Source: Takifugu bimaculatus (Eukaryota; Chordata; Actinopteri; Tetraodontiformes; Tetraodontidae). From it: DNA of 64,000 nucleotides. Shown here piece by piece: positions 22,301-36,400 of this stretch; the first letter of the stretch is position 1; each line of letters opens with the position of its first letter. The notes under the pieces are model-generated. The model was given only the letters and a program-made list of their open reading frames with translations, was not told the DNA's origin and ran no database searches. Where the stretch lies: positions 5,096,993 to 5,160,992 of the forward strand of contig CP034992.1 in assembly GCA_004026145.2 (NCBI GenBank). The letters run 5' to 3'. Made by a program: the position numbers and the translations under genes.

Positions 22301-25300
22301 GGCTGGCCATCTGCTGCTTGACCGCATCAGGTGACGATGATTTGGGTGGAGCTCGGCTGCCGAGTGACAAAAATTGGGTGTTAAAGAGTTCTTTTTTTTT
22401 TTTTGCTTCTGAAGTTTAGTCCAATCAGAGGCCGCACCCATCCTCTCATACTCACTGTTTCTCGGGCTGCACCACAGCAATCTTCCTCTCCTTTTCAACT
22501 GAAAAACAAAGACATTTGTGTGTCAGTGGCCATCATCCAGAGATCATTAGGGTCCACTTTGATTGGACAACTTGGGCGGTGTACCAGAGGGTTTGATGGG
22601 GTAGATGAGTGGGTAGCCATTGGTCTCACACCAGCTGACTGGAAAAATGTCGAGGGAGTCCACATGAACTATCAACTCCGGCATTGGCTGTTTCAGGCCT
22701 TTAAAAACACATTTTGCAGAATATCAATGCTATACATTTGATGCTACTTTAGATACAGTGTGATATTAAATTCTATTTAGCAAAAACGAAGAAATGAAAA
22801 GGTTTTTCTCTGTGTCTGTGAGACGCTATAATCTCCAGAGGAATCATGCCAAGTTTAAACTAATGAACAGGTAGAAGGAATTCCAGATGAGATCCAGGCA
22901 GGTTAATGCTTCACATTTTAATGTTTATGAGCTCTGGCGCATTTCACAGACTTTGAGAGTAATGTCTCACCTTCCAGGCTGAGCCAAACATATTGCCCTT
23001 TGACGCTGGTGACAGTTGCCACATGGATATTCTCAGGTGACAGTGGATTGACAGCCTCCAGTTTCATGGCCTGTTTGAAGCTGTGGTCATACTGGTCCTG
23101 GCAGGAGAACAGAGAACACTGAGTAAAGGTCTGTTTCTGTAGAGATACATTACTAGTATATGTGTGAGGATACAGAGAAAAAATATTTTTCAAGGCTCAA
23201 AGATGTAGAAAATATGATTCTCTATTTAGTCTAAACTTGTCATATTGAAAATTGAAACTAATTTTCTTGCATTTCCTCTTTTGTAGCCCTTCTTCCATTG
23301 TGTGGAATAAATACTGTAACACCATACAGGGCGAACTCCAGCCAGCAGCCCTGCTTTTAAAAGCGGATGAAGCGTGTTTTGTTACACCCCAGACAGCCAC
23401 TGCTAATTACCTGATTAAGGGGTACCATTGTAATGATCTTCCTGCTGCTGGAGGCATATTTTATGCATTAAACTAGCAAAATTAGCATGTTGCACCCAAC
23501 AACAGCTCAGGTCATGAGACAAAGGGGGAACTGACTCTTGCTGTCTGAAGGAATCCTAAAAAAGTTATAGGACGACAGCAGCCATTGACATGAGAGTGGC
23601 AGTGAGAAGCAGAGCTGACTTACAGTCGGGAAGCAATTTTGAGGAGCTGCCTCAGCTTCACATTGTTTCAAGTAGTCTGCCCAGTCAAAGTCTGGACCCT
23701 GGTATCCTTCAAATGATTTTTGAAAAAGAACATAAGGGACAGGCAGGAAAAACTGATGAAACCACTCACAGTTTCTATACTTGGATTTATTTGTTTCTAA
23801 AGAACATAGCAGACCTGGTGGGGGGCTGAGGGGGACCCCATTTTTGAGGCTCCACTGTGCAGGGAAGATTCCTGGACTGTCTCTGTGACACAGGAAGGAT
23901 CTCTTGGTAGCCTCTGAGTCCTCAATGCCGCAAAGGTCATCCATCGTCACGAGGAAAAAATGTTCATTGTGCACCTAGGGTGAAGAGGAGAGTTGGGTGC
24001 ACATTCTAGACTCGTGTTCTTGTAGGTGTGAATAAATAGAACTTGCAATATCAATTCAGCCAGGACCAAGTGTGACTGTACAGACATAAGAACATAAAAG
24101 CATGGCAATAACACGAGGAAGCTGAACAGGAACACAGAAGCTCAGGGGAGTCCTTTTGATAGGAAACGTGTTACCTTGGTGACAGTTGCAGGTCTGATGG
24201 AAATAGGAGCAGCAGGATCAACAGCCTCCAGTTTCATTCCTTCCTTAAAACAATGAGCAGCGACAGACTGGGGATCCTGGGGGAAACGCATCAGCCACAA
24301 AGAGAAAACGTTCAGCACCAAAAGAAAATCCCTCAAACGACACTCATTGCGTCACAATTTAATCTCAACCGAGAGATGTGCAATTTAAAGCCACTCCAGC
24401 GGCACCTTGTTGTACTCTGCAGTCAGAGCTTCGTCTTGCGGAAGGTCACAGATCCTCTGTCTCACCTCCTCCCACTCTTCCTCCGTCCTCAGGGCCGACA
24501 GGTCTGAAGCAACAAACGTGCAATGATCCAAACCCAATTCATAATAAATGGCAGAAACCCATATAACCCAATTTTTATGTACGAGTTATTACATTTAAAG
24601 GGACGATGTCAGTCGGTGCTGCTCAATACTTATTGTGTTCTTCGACAGAATTATTGCAACAAAAGCAATAATAACGATTGGCCTGTGTTACTTCAGCTGT
24701 GTCTCAGATGAAGCCTTTGCTGCATTATACATCTTGCATATTAATAAACGTTATTCACTTGAAGGGAATTATTCATCTGCGGCACTGAAAACAGCAATCT
24801 AACTCATTCTGCATTAAAATCAATTTCAGGGTCTGGTGGGATGTCTTGTGTCGTGAATATTTCATTTCTATGGTTTCCAATGCCCTTTCCCCCACCAAAC
24901 AGAACATGTTAATGTGTCTTTTAAAGTGATTTAATGCAGTGTAATGTGAGACACGTAAACATTCCCCAACTTTTCCTCAAACCGCAATTTAGACAGTGTT
25001 TTCTCTTCCTTCTTTTGTTTCTAAATATAAAAAGCTGGCCCGTGTCAAAGTCACTGACCTGACGGGGGCCTGAGGGTGTAGCCATGCTCTTTGGCCCAGC
25101 CTGGTGGGTGAAGGCGTGGGTGGAGGTAAAAGAGCCAGAGGGTTGCGGGTGTGTCTGGGAGGCCCTCCGTGCCAACCAGACGCAGCTTCAGCCTTCCTCC
25201 GACGTTCTCCTCCACCTCGGCGGCCCAGGCCGCCCCCAGGTCAACATTGTCCTGGAGCTCCACGTAACAACCTGCACACAGTAGCTCCACTGGGTCTCTT

Positions 25301-28097
25301 CCACGCTGGGGCTGTGGGGGATGGTAAGGGGAGGGGTGGTTAAAGCTGATAGCGCACGTTCTTACACAAACACAAATGAATACACACCTAGACAGAGAGC
25401 GGAATTTGAACCGAGAGTAGGTGCAACATTTCTGCTGAATTAAAGTGCAGGCAATGCCAAAGATCAGTTGACAAGTATTCCGGTCTGTAACAACCCAGCC
25501 TTGGTGTCCTTAAACAAAGTTCAGCCTGTTGCTGTACATTCCATGAAACACTGACAACAGATATGATATCTTAAAATGTTTGAAGGTAATGATGTGAACT
25601 TAATTTCAACAGCACAGGGTCGTTTCATTTCAACCTGAGCTACCAGCGCTGCTCATACCTGAAGTTAAAGTAAGGCTGCGCTGAAATAGCCGCCGTTACC
25701 AGGGGCCGTGCGCGCGGTTGTCTGTTGACACATGCAAGTTCCCGATTTACATCCGAGTGAACAATGGAACTGTTAAGGTGCTGCTCACACGTCTGCGCTG
25801 ATAGTTGGAGGAGACTACTGTTTGACTGTTAATTAACACCACAGCGCTCTCGAGATGCGTCCAGCTGCTGGGCAATATGTGAAGAGACGGACAGTTTACA
25901 TACGAATATTGACTCATTAACTCTCCGCGTTCACGTTCAATGAGCGTGCTAAAAATATTCTCGGAAAAATAAAGCCTGACGGGTTCCTGAAGCAACCGAA
26001 ACGTTTTCCCTGCAGACTGCAGCTCCTCTCGGCCTCACGTGCTGCCAGTTGAACCAGTTGGTGTAAAATACAAGCGAGGTAATGAATCATCAGGATGACA
26101 TCCAACTGTCTTAACCCACACACTCCCAGTTGGGTTTGACACATCTAAACACGATGCAAAGACAACCTGCTGGCATCAAACTAAGACGTAAATGTTTGAC
26201 TTGAAGGCCAGACCAGAGACTCTTTAATTATATACAGCAATAAACAGATAAAAAAAGATTAAAATGTGATGTTCTGTGTCAACATTAGCTACTGATTGTT
26301 TTCATTTCTGATCATTTGCAGGTAGAATCTTTCTACTTGCTGTAATATAACTGAATTAACTAGTTTAATAGAACTGAAGTCTGGTCAACTAAACAAGCTT
26401 TGGTCACTTTATTGTACACATTTGTAGCAAATATATAAGCTGAATCAGCGCTGGCACAAGCAGCCAGGGGCCACACCCAAGATGTGAGGAGAATCTATCA
26501 AAGGCAGCTGCTCTGTTCTCATTCCTTACCAATTCCAGCAGGTTGGCAGGCGCGCTGCACTCCTCGGCCAAGGCCCTTTCCAGCAGAGCCTCCCAGTCCT
26601 GGTGTTTCTCACGCACACCTGAGGTGAATCAAAATGGGTTTTCCTTTAGTACAAGTAATAACCGCGGCACCTTGGCCCGGTCTTTCACACTGAATTATTG
26701 TCATCTGCTGGAAATAAAAAATAAAAAACCCTGAAAATGAAATAATAACATTTAGCTTTTCATGTTTTACGAAGCCAAATCCAAGAGGAGCTCACCGCTT
26801 TCATTAAATTGCGCAACATTTATCAGAATCAGAATCCCAACTTGCTGTGCCAGAAAACGTTCCGACGCGACGAGAAAATAAACAAAATGATCTTTTGTGG
26901 GACACTAGAATTTAAATCTGCTGTTGCTTTGTTAGGTGCACCATAAATAGGCTGTTTGCTCTCTCTGCTGAAAGGCCTGTTTATCCACAAGTTGTTTGTG
27001 CCTGAAATTTAATGAGGGGAAAAACAGAATCGCACAGAGAACTAAAAACCTGCACATTTGCATCAGAAATCAAAGTAATTACTGTGCTAACAGGCACCAT
27101 GTAATTAATTTAATTTAATTATTCAATTCCTATTGCATATATGCCCTCTGCAAACAATCAAATGAAAAAAAAACAACCATAAACTCTGACTTATTAGAAG
27201 GCAGCCACGCCTCACCCTCTGGCGCTCTCATGGTCTTGCCATGCTGGCGGCTCCAGCCCAGCGGGTGGAGGTCTGCCGTCATGATGTCGCACCAGAAGTC
27301 GGCGCGCCGGTCGTCCTGGTAGCCCTCATACCGCAGCAGCAACAGCTGGCCACATGTGGTGATGATGTTAGCCACCCAGTAAGGGCCGTTGGGCTCTGAT
27401 CGCACGCACACCTCCAGCTTCATACCTGGCGTCAGCCCCGTCTGCAGGCTCTGGTCCACCTAAAACACGTGCAGACATCAGCCAAATACAGGCAACCTGG
27501 AAATACACCCATCAAATGCAGTTTTTTTAATCACATAAGTAGCTGCTGTGGTTAAAACTACCTGCTGCTTAGCCCCGCTGTACAATACCGACTAAACCTG
27601 CCGAGCACACGCCGCATCACAGCAGTTTCCAACAATGTAACTATAACAACCAGCTGTGCAAAAACCTAATCAGATTCCAAGGTTCTATGCAATGGAAAAG
27701 CAGCCCCAGTAACATGTGATGAAGGTCTAGAATACTTGAGGCTTTCGCAGGCTGACTCATTTCGTACCTGTGAGTCAGACTCTCTGATTTAGGCTGAATT
27801 CAGTCAACACTTACTCCCAACTTAATAACAACTTAACAGAAATGGCACAGAGTCATTTATTGCGAATGGCAGCCGAGCTTTTGCTGCTGGCACCCACGTG
27901 TTTGAACGCGTGATGAGGCACCGACAGGGCTCCGGTCTCCTCCAGGTAGTCATCCCAGCTGAAGTCAGATCCATCCTGAGCAGAGTCTCCATCTGCCACA
28001 AACACATTGCTGCTTTTTTAATCGTTTTTCTCCCACATGTCACATTATTCACTTCGCATTAAGCAGACCTACCGATCTCCACCGACTCCTGACTCAT
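19367..28097 (-). CDS. sfmbt1: Scm-like with four MBT domains protein 1
   Basis: Polycomb-type nuclear protein that binds histone tails through four MBT repeats and acts in transcriptional repression. Twenty coding exons on the minus strand: 28097-28073, 27992-27898, 27459-27216, 26618-26530, 25311-25059, 24503-24406, 24276-24175, 23974-23815, 23706-23624, 23097-22971, 22698-22585, 22498-22456, 22356-22289, 22199-22066, 21223-21114, 20821-20646, 20513-20335, 20211-19987, 19725-19597, 19507-19367. They total 2595 nt, 864 residues (human is 866), with all phases consistent. MBT repeats lie at about 20-120, 150-235, 268-355 and 360-463 (GMKLEVCVRSE, FKEGMKLEAVDP, FDWADYLKQCEAEAAP). The conserved SLED-type region is at about 510-640 (NGKYCCPKIYFNHRCFSGPY). 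A basic stretch (RRGRRRKRRK), an acidic stretch and a C-terminal SAM domain (about 790-862) follow. The intron at 21224-22065 holds an L1 fragment. Confidence 0.95.
21590..22016 (-). mobile_element. L1-type LINE endonuclease fragment in an sfmbt1 intron
   Basis: Read on the minus strand, the segment encodes pieces of an APE-type endonuclease of an L1-clade LINE: DLAFLQETHLHATD near 22010-21970 and HHLILGGDISCILSPSLDRS near 21720-21660. The pieces are separated by in-frame stops, so the element is dead. Nothing of the reverse transcriptase is present here. Confidence 0.75.
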
Positions 28098-30967
28098 GCT
28101 GGTGCCCCCTCAAGGCCAAGGAGTTCTGAGGAGAAACACAGGAGGAATAGCTTCTCGCAGGAACCGATGCAGGTTCAAAGTGTCTCCCTCGAAACTGTAA
28201 CAATTAAATCCGCGCCAAAATGACAAAAATGGCAAGAGCAAATGGAAAACATTTAAAATACATAAGCTGAAAACCTTAAAATGATATCTTCTCATCATAT
28301 TGGTTATGTTTTATAAATGATTGTGATCATTATGGCTTTAATAACAAATGTGTAAGAGGATTACAAACACTGACAATCACAAGAAATAAAGGAAATTGTT
28401 GTAATGCAGATATTATGACCAGCAGAAGACGGTGCATACATCACAAAGTACATTTTTAAATGAGCATTTTCAAGAGAAGCACGTAGACAATCGTGACACG
28501 AATGAAGAGGGGAAGGAAAACAACCCATTTGAAGTCAAGCCACAGCTGACTGAGTTCAACGCTCAGCTTCCAGGAGAAATTCAGATCAATTCACATTGGC
28601 TTGTAACATTTTTTTCCCCCCCAAACTTTAATTAAATCGCTGCATTCCATCTGCTTCTCTCTGCTCCTTGGCCAACAAAAAATAAATAAATAAACAAATA
28701 AACCAAGAACTCGCTCCAGTGCTTCATATTCGTGAAACTCTCACGAATGCAAACTTATTAAACTTCGACGGACGAGCCGTCAACCTCCAACCCAACCATC
28801 AGGCGTAAGCTAATGCAGCGGGAGCGAGGGATAAAGGAGCGTGACGTCAGTGGGGAGAGCGGACCAAGGGATGCAGAATGTAGCTGCTCTGTCACAGCAG
28901 CTCCTTTCTCCCGGCCTGTCAGTCTCGTCTTTGTCACGTCTGACGTCTCTATTAAAACAGGGGCCGTCACCAAAAACAAACCAACCTCCCCCCCCCCCGC
29001 GCTCTGTACCTGCCACCACGACCCCCCGTGCTCCGCCGGGATCAGCGCCACCTTTCACCCACGACCCTGCCCCAGACTCCCTCCGTCTTTTCACCCCCTC
29101 CCATTGACGCGTACACACAAACCAGAGGGTCTGATTGTCTCCGGGGCCACACTCCGATTATAGGAGCCAAGGAGAAAAAAGAGCAGTGGAAACAAGTGAA
29201 AGTTAGGAAGCTTTGTCCTGGCTCATGATTTCCATCTGATTTGGATCCGTTGGAAAAAGATGGAAATAGACCCCATGATTATTACATTTCAATTAAGGTT
29301 ATTTAAAGTAAAGGTGAAGATACACATTTATATTTATTAGATTTTAACCTGTTTGCCTATGGAGGGGTGATAATTTACCAGCAGATCTCAAATTTGAACC
29401 CAGACACATCTAAAATTAGGTCGGCGGCTTGGGTACGACTTATTCTTTTGGGCTGGCTGATTTGTTACTTTTTATAAATGGAATATGCTCCCCGCTGGAT
29501 AAGCTGTAATTTCCTAAAACACTCAACTTTATAGACTAACGGCACTTCTCCTTGTACGAACAGACAGGAAGAAATGCAACTTCCCCTGTTTCACATGTAG
29601 AATTATCTGTGCAGTTCCAAAAAAACTCTCACCTCAGGATCAGAGAAGGTCAGCGAGGTCTGTGTTACCCTCCCTTTCACCAGCACCAAAGTAAATATAT
29701 TCAGTGATTCCATGGCATTGTCATGATGATGATAATAGCAGAACAATATCTAATTTTAGAATCCATCAGGTGCATATATTGTTAACTTTAGCATAATCAA
29801 CAGTCAACATATGTGCATTTATACAGATATAACACTCTCCTGTTCATATATTCATTATTTTAATTACGTCAAAACTCTACTCCCTGAACACCAAGACATT
29901 TCCAGTCAACCTGTTTACATGCAAATGTTGCGGAAATCTCTTTAAAATGGTCCTGTAATCCAGATTTACAATCCATTGAGAAACAAGACCTACATTCTTA
30001 TGCAGCCCAGTGAAGATGTTCGTCCTATTAATAGGTCGCCTGACAGCAGACGACTTTATTACACCTGAGGCTGCTAACAAAGGAAAACAAAACGCAAAAA
30101 AAGATCTATCAGCTCCCAAATTTCCTCACAGTGAGGTGATGCTGAGAGGGAAACCCTGTGTGCACGAACACACACTTAATGTGTGCACCCACTGGGTTGC
30201 AGCAACGTTGCTTGATCGCAAAACTGGCAACCTATCCCCAAGTTGCACAATGGGGAAGTTGAGCAGCAGACAGAAAGAGGGGAAAAAAACACACCATTTG
30301 ATAAGTTAGAGTGGAATAGGACACAAAGTGACAGCATCACCGTGCTCCTCAGATGGCCAAAGCAGGCGAAAAGCGTTTCACCGCCGCCGAGTTTATCCAG
30401 CTTTAACTGCGAGCTAACCCTCAAACACAAAGGTCGCGCAACCTTCATTATGTAAGAATTCGGCACTGTTGAGAAAAGCAGTTCTTCAGTGACAAACCGA
30501 TGGAAATTCACACGTAATCCTTTAACTGAAACTAGCCCGAGGTTGTACTGGTTGTGCGGACTGCCCGCCGCATTCAGAAACAGAGATGGGCCATTAACGC
30601 AACGGCCGTGCAGGAGAGACGGTCTAACTTTCACTCCGAGGAGAACCTGACAAATGTAGGGTCGCAAATTTAATAAAGCACCCATCTGCTCAGTGGCCGC
30701 GCGTCGTCGGTGCGTAAAGACCGCGGGGGACCGGTCGGACACATGGTGAATTTGCCCGTGTCCGAGTCAAGTTACTGAACGTCAGAGCTTGAGCAGCAGG
30801 AGCAGGCTGACGAGCAATAAGGGCGCTTACACTCGAACGAAGCCGACACATCTTTTTGAGAGACGGGAAAAAAGGCGAACGCGTCGTCACAGCGCAAAAC
30901 ACCGCAAAGGAATTGTAACAAACAACACAGGGTATGTGAATATTTAGTCACAAATATCGTCCCTTAC
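28098..30967 (-). other. sfmbt1 5' region, large first intron
   Basis: No coding exon recognised. 28690-29110 is locally GC-rich with a TGACGTCA-like CRE near 28840 and a poly-C tract near 28988. It could be an alternative promoter, but no exon can be supported. Open frames here have no family resemblance. Confidence 0.4.
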
Positions 30968-31070
30968 CGTTAAATAGTTTTTCCAAGTCGGTTTTTAGAT
31001 GCCGTTCCTCTCCGCCTGCTCCCTCGCAGTAAGGTTAAGCTAACGTCAGCCGCGACCGGAAGTACATCCG
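30968..31070 (-). promoter_or_regulatory. Probable sfmbt1 promoter and non-coding first exon
   Basis: CpG-rich block spanning about 30690-31220. On the minus strand a donor (AACG|GTAAGGGA) lies at 30967/30968. ETS-type motifs occur near 31055 (ACCGGAAGT) and about 31160 (ACTTCCGGTG), typical of TATA-less promoters. The exact start site is inferred. Confidence 0.5.
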
Positions 31071-31220
31071 CGCCCTTTCACAGTAAAGCGTTTAGAGGAA
31101 GCGGGAGACGAAACCGCCCACTAAGCGACGGTTGAACGTTCTACGCAACTGCATACACTTCCGGTGAGACCTCGGTAGCTTCCCGCTAGTTTGACGCAAC
31201 TCTCGTTCACGACCTCGTTC

Positions 31221-33404
31221 CAATATGGCACAAATGGCCACTGCGCATGTTCTGCCGCCTATATGCCTCTGAGCCCGGCTACATCACGTTGACTTCCATC
31301 TTCACACAATAAAATATCATACAACCACAGCGGAGGCCAAAAATATACAATGCACCGAAATAAAGAACAACAAAAGAAAAGAAAAAAACTGAAAGATTTG
31401 CGTTTGCTGTGGTCGTTACAAGGACGCGGGGATTAACCCGAACAGGCGTTAACGGGTTTTATCCCCAGCGGAATTAACACTTAGTTATTGGTTGAGCTGG
31501 AATTAATTGAACATATAATCGACCTACTTTTGAAAAAATCGACTGCATTTTTTTGAGGAGGGCACAAAAATAAAATAACACGCCTACCTGGTTACTGTTA
31601 GCCTACATTAACAAAAGCCCCCAGTTGCTTAATTTCCTTTGAATACATTAATACTTACAAAAATGCGCGATGAAATGGTGAGTAGACAATTACTTTTCAA
31701 AAGCAAACCACAACTAGCAGAAAACACCAGCATGTTTGTCACTGCTGGTGCCGCACTTCTGCTGATCTCAAGTCGTTTTGGGTTTTTTTTTTTTTTTTTT
31801 TGGAGGGTGGGGGGGTATTTTTGAGGACAGGCTGAGAGAAACTGCTGGAAATGTGCGTTGGCGCTATGCACAAAGTGCTTCAGGTTCGTTGTTACAGACG
31901 TGCTTTCTGCAGAAAACACGCGTCCATCCATTTGAGAAGACGATTTTCTGCGGTTATTCCACAGTTCCGAACAGGTTTTGTGGCGCATCTCAACCGCCTC
32001 ACAGTCACCCAGAGAACACCCCTTCCGACGCCGATTTATAACAAAAGGGAAAAAAAAAAACATATCCGCACAGCGTGCGTTGACGTGCACGCAATTTGGG
32101 TTACAGAGCAGCGATTGCGTGAACGGTGGAGACACTCAGTGCCGTGAATTAATCGGTCTTTTAATCCCATATTCTCTCGTTTTGTTGACGCATCTGCGAT
32201 GTTCCGCTTGATATTTTCAACAGTGGACTTTAACCTTACTGGGGTTCTCGAAAGCGAAACAACTGAATATATTTTTACCGGTTCGTCCGTTGAATACTGC
32301 TTTTCAACTTGACAATTGTGAAGGATCGCTTGTTTAAACATCTACAAATGTTCGCATCGCGGCGAAACAGCAGAACAACTTGCTCGGGTTTAATGGCCAC
32401 AGCACGCCGCCCTTTCGTGTCCCCTTATTGATTTATTTTGGCTGTCCTGTCATGTGGAGGACTTCGGGACGAGGACAGGTCGTGAGCACTGCAGGAATGT
32501 GTCCTCTGTCCAAGCTGCACGGAGGCTGCATTTACAGCACCTGACCACAGGACGGCAGTAGAGACCGCCTAGAATAGATCTTTTATGCGAAAACCCCTTT
32601 GTACAATGGCAGCAAAATATTTTGTGGTAGCCTTAACTCAAATGCTTGTAAATTACTAAAATGTATTTATTTATAATTTAGAGTTTACAATGCATCGATT
32701 TGATCAGTTGACAAAGACGAGGAGTAAAAAAAAGTACACCCATTACTCATATTTAGAGGCAGTTGACTCACGATTTTACATATACATCAATATTTTCACA
32801 TTACAATTCTACATTCAAGTAATATGACGAATAAGCACTTACTTTTTACTGTGTTTTCTCCAAAGCATCCTTATACTTATGAACACATGTACCTTTTAAT
32901 GCTTCCAGTAAATCTGAGAACCCCTCCCCCACGGGGAAAAACATGTGCAATGGTTTCAATAATATGCTACCGGGTTAATTGTTTAAAAACCAGAATCTGA
33001 GGTAAGATAAGAGAACCTTCAATTTCTCAAGACAGCATTCAGTGTTGTAAAATTCCTCTGCAGAAATAAGTCAGGGATTTAATGAAAGATAATAAGACCA
33101 CCTACCCTAAAAATTCATTGAATAATAAAACATAGGCATCCACCCACACATATTCATGCATGTGGTAACACACCAACACGTACAGGTGAACTTTACTCCT
33201 GTGCATTAACTATGAGGAGCGTAATGGGAGAAAGGAACTAGTTTGAGCACTACTTGTGTGTCGCGTGAGGCTCGTACCTGTAGCAAGATTTGATTTCAAG
33301 TGAGAATAAAGTAAAATAGACAAGGGTCCTCTTTAGTTGAACGCTACAGGCACTGGCCAGTCCTACTGGGCCTGTGAGCCCAGAAGGACTTGTATTCTGT
33401 CATT
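31221..33404. other. Region between the sfmbt1 promoter and the prkcd stop codon
   Basis: No exon recognised on either strand. In human, RFT1 lies at this position, but none of its sequence could be recognised here. The part next to 33404 should be the prkcd 3' UTR; a minus-strand AATAAA-type signal lies near 32670. A poly-T run occurs at 31781-31801. Confidence 0.5.
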
Positions 33405-36400
33405 TTATTTGCCTATTAAGGGCTCCAGTTTGGGGTTGACAAAGGAAAAGCCGGCAAAAGCCGCCTGGTCCATGGAGTCAATGAGCATCTTGTCACCGTG
33501 GGACAGTCGAGGCTTCTCATTCAAGAACTCTCTGTCAAAGTTGCTGCAGTCACTGGGGGATTTCTGGGAAGGAAAATTCAGGATTTACAGAGTGATTAAA
33601 AATCCCACTGTGGTATCATAATAAACGCAGCCATAAAAAAATATACATGAAGAAGAAAGTTCTTTGGTTCTTACCACTTTGGGCTTGAACTGGAGGCTCC
33701 ACCTCTCTCTTTTCCAGTGCTGACCAGTTGATGGTTCTAAAGAACGGGTGTGTACGGATGTCTCCCACCACACCTAACCTGCGACTTGGGTCTCGCTCAA
33801 ACAGCTTGGGAAAAAGGAGAATATTATCTGATTATCTCTGTTAAGCACACATAAATACCCTGCAAACACTCAAGCTGTATGTTATAAGCAATGCAGTTAA
33901 ATCTTTACAATATACCTCTGCACAGAGCAAATGTCTTTTATACTAAGACTACTTGTTTATGGTATCAGGTGGGCGCTAGTCCAGTATAAAAAGTCCCATA
34001 ATAACTGTCGGTAAAGCTTCAAGTCTTCTTGTGTTTTGATTGTCATTTAACTTCCAAGCTGACTTCTATTGACGGGAGCATGTGAGGTGCACATCAACAC
34101 AGAGGGAAGCAGCCGTTAAGGAAACTTTACCAGCTCTATCAGGCTCTTGGATTCTTTGCTGATCCATCGAGGGTAGTGAGGGGTGTCTGTCCTGATGGAA
34201 TCGAAAAGCTCATCTTCGTCGTCTCCTTGGAAAGGCGACTGTCCGATCAACATCTCATATACCAGTACACCAAAAGACCACCAGTCAACCGAGAAGGTGT
34301 ACTTCTGTCCAAGAAGGATCTGTTGAGAGAGTGTTTCACAAGATAAACCAGATGTTATTCACACAACTGGTGGTGATGGAGGACTTCCTTTAGCAACATT
34401 TGCAGACACTGTCATTACGCCTCATGACCACTGTGGGATGTTACTCAATGTGCACGTCTGCAAAGTAAATATATTCTGAGGAGTGAACAGACATCGAGCT
34501 GACCTCAGGCGCGATATAGTCTGGTGTCCCGCAAAACGTGGTAGCTCTCACGTCTCCGAATACATTTTCCTTGCACATGCCGAAGTCTGCTATCTTAATG
34601 TGTCCATCCTTGTCCAGCATCACATTGTCCAGCTTCAGATCTCTGAGGACAGACAGAGAGAACACAAACATAACACAGGCACACAGATAAAAAATGGAGA
34701 CTTCAGACAAAGGTAGAATCTGCTGTTACCGATAGATGATTCCTTTAGAATGGAGGAACTGCAGCCCCACTGTTATCTCAGCAGCATAGAACCTGCATCA
34801 GCCATAAGAGAAAATGCACTGTTTTTAAAAACATGACTGTGGCTAATGTTCTGCACCGTGTTACTCAGCAGCTGTCCTTACGTGGCTCTGGTGACGTCGA
34901 AACGGCCTTTGTCTTGGATGTGGAACATCAGATCACCTCCATTCAGGTACTCCATGACAAAGAAGAGATGCTCCTGTGCAACAGAGGACAGGGAGGAACG
35001 ACTTCATATGAGGTCATTTGTCAGGTGCGTTCAAGGCAGCAACCCCTCTGGCTGCCTGCACTCACTTTAGACTGGAAGGTGGAATAGAGGTGTGTGAGGA
35101 AAGGGTTCTCCCAGGCAAGGGACAGCACTCTTTTCTCCACCATGGTGCACTCCACATCATCATCCATCAGGACCACATCCTTCTTCAGGATCTTGACAGC
35201 AAAGAACTGTCCCTTCCCCTTCAGCTCAGCCAGCAGCACCTGAAGAGTCAGCAAACATTCGTCCTTCAGTACCCACAAGGCAGCTTTCAACCATGCAGTT
35301 AGGACACGCAACATTGGTTATTAGCCTGGTTTTTAGATTTACCTAAATCAGTGTTAAATAGATGCTGCAGTGCAAATGACCAAGTCAGGAATTTAAAGTA
35401 CCTCTTTTTAAAATTGCAGTTTGTTGCAAAATACAGTCAACCGGGCTGTGCGTTACAAAAGTGAAGCCAAAGCTCCCACTATTCAATAACAGTTTATGAC
35501 AGAAAATAATCGTAGTGTAGGTGGTACATTTACATTTAATGTGTGCAATTTGCAAATGTTTCTTTGTATTTACAGTATGTGACTGTGTTGTCCTACCTTG
35601 CCAAAGCTTCCTTTGCCCAGTACTTTGTGGAACACTAGGTGGTTGATAGTGAGGTGTACGCGCCGAGGTGGTGCGACCGGGACTGGGTTTGTGTCACCTT
35701 TGACCTTTTCATCTGCTATATATACATACATATTCGCAAGCATGAAGTGAACACATATGGATCTGTTCGCAGACTTGTACAACAAAGGCCACTGTTTTAA
35801 AAATATACACATCAGTAGGACTTGTGTTGTGAGCTGCATTTCGCACATCTTACCGCTAGGGCCCACTGTTGCACTAGATATGTCTTGGTAGACGTCAACG
35901 TCTCCAGGATGGAATTCATCAGACTTCCTCATAGATTTCTAAAAATTGGTCAGATAAATGCATTGCAGATTATCCTTTGTTGTGAGAAATTGGACTTCAA
36001 AGCAGAAGTTTGTTACTGCGCAAACCTGGGAGACTTGAGACAAAGCTTCTGCAAGCAGTTTCTGGTTGACGCCACACAGATTAGCCACTTTTTCCTTACA
36101 GTAAGTGTGTACATTCATGCTACACTCTGGTCAAAAGGAAAGTGGAGGAAAAAAGCAGAATGTAAATTAGCCAAAGAGAAAATAGATCTAACATGTTTAA
36201 TTAGATGATATCACACTGACCATCACATTTAAGGCCCTGTTTATAGAGACCCCACAGCAGACTGCCACAGTGGTCACAAAAGGTGGGGCTCCTGTAGTTG
36301 TGAGTCTTGAAGCGGTGTGGCATGTCAATCTTGAAGCGCTCTTTCTGAAACTAGGTGTTTGGCACAGAAACGGCTGCTTTCAGGTAATCAAGATAACCAC

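Noticed and set aside
28758..29163. Several overlapping open frames on both strands in GC-rich sequence
   Set aside because: High GC suppresses stop codons. No frame shows conserved domains, and the region lies in the sfmbt1 first intron.
31629..32135. 168-codon minus-strand open frame, possible rft1 remnant
   Set aside because: It has low-complexity runs of F and K from poly-A/T, no transmembrane pattern of RFT1 and no splice-site context.
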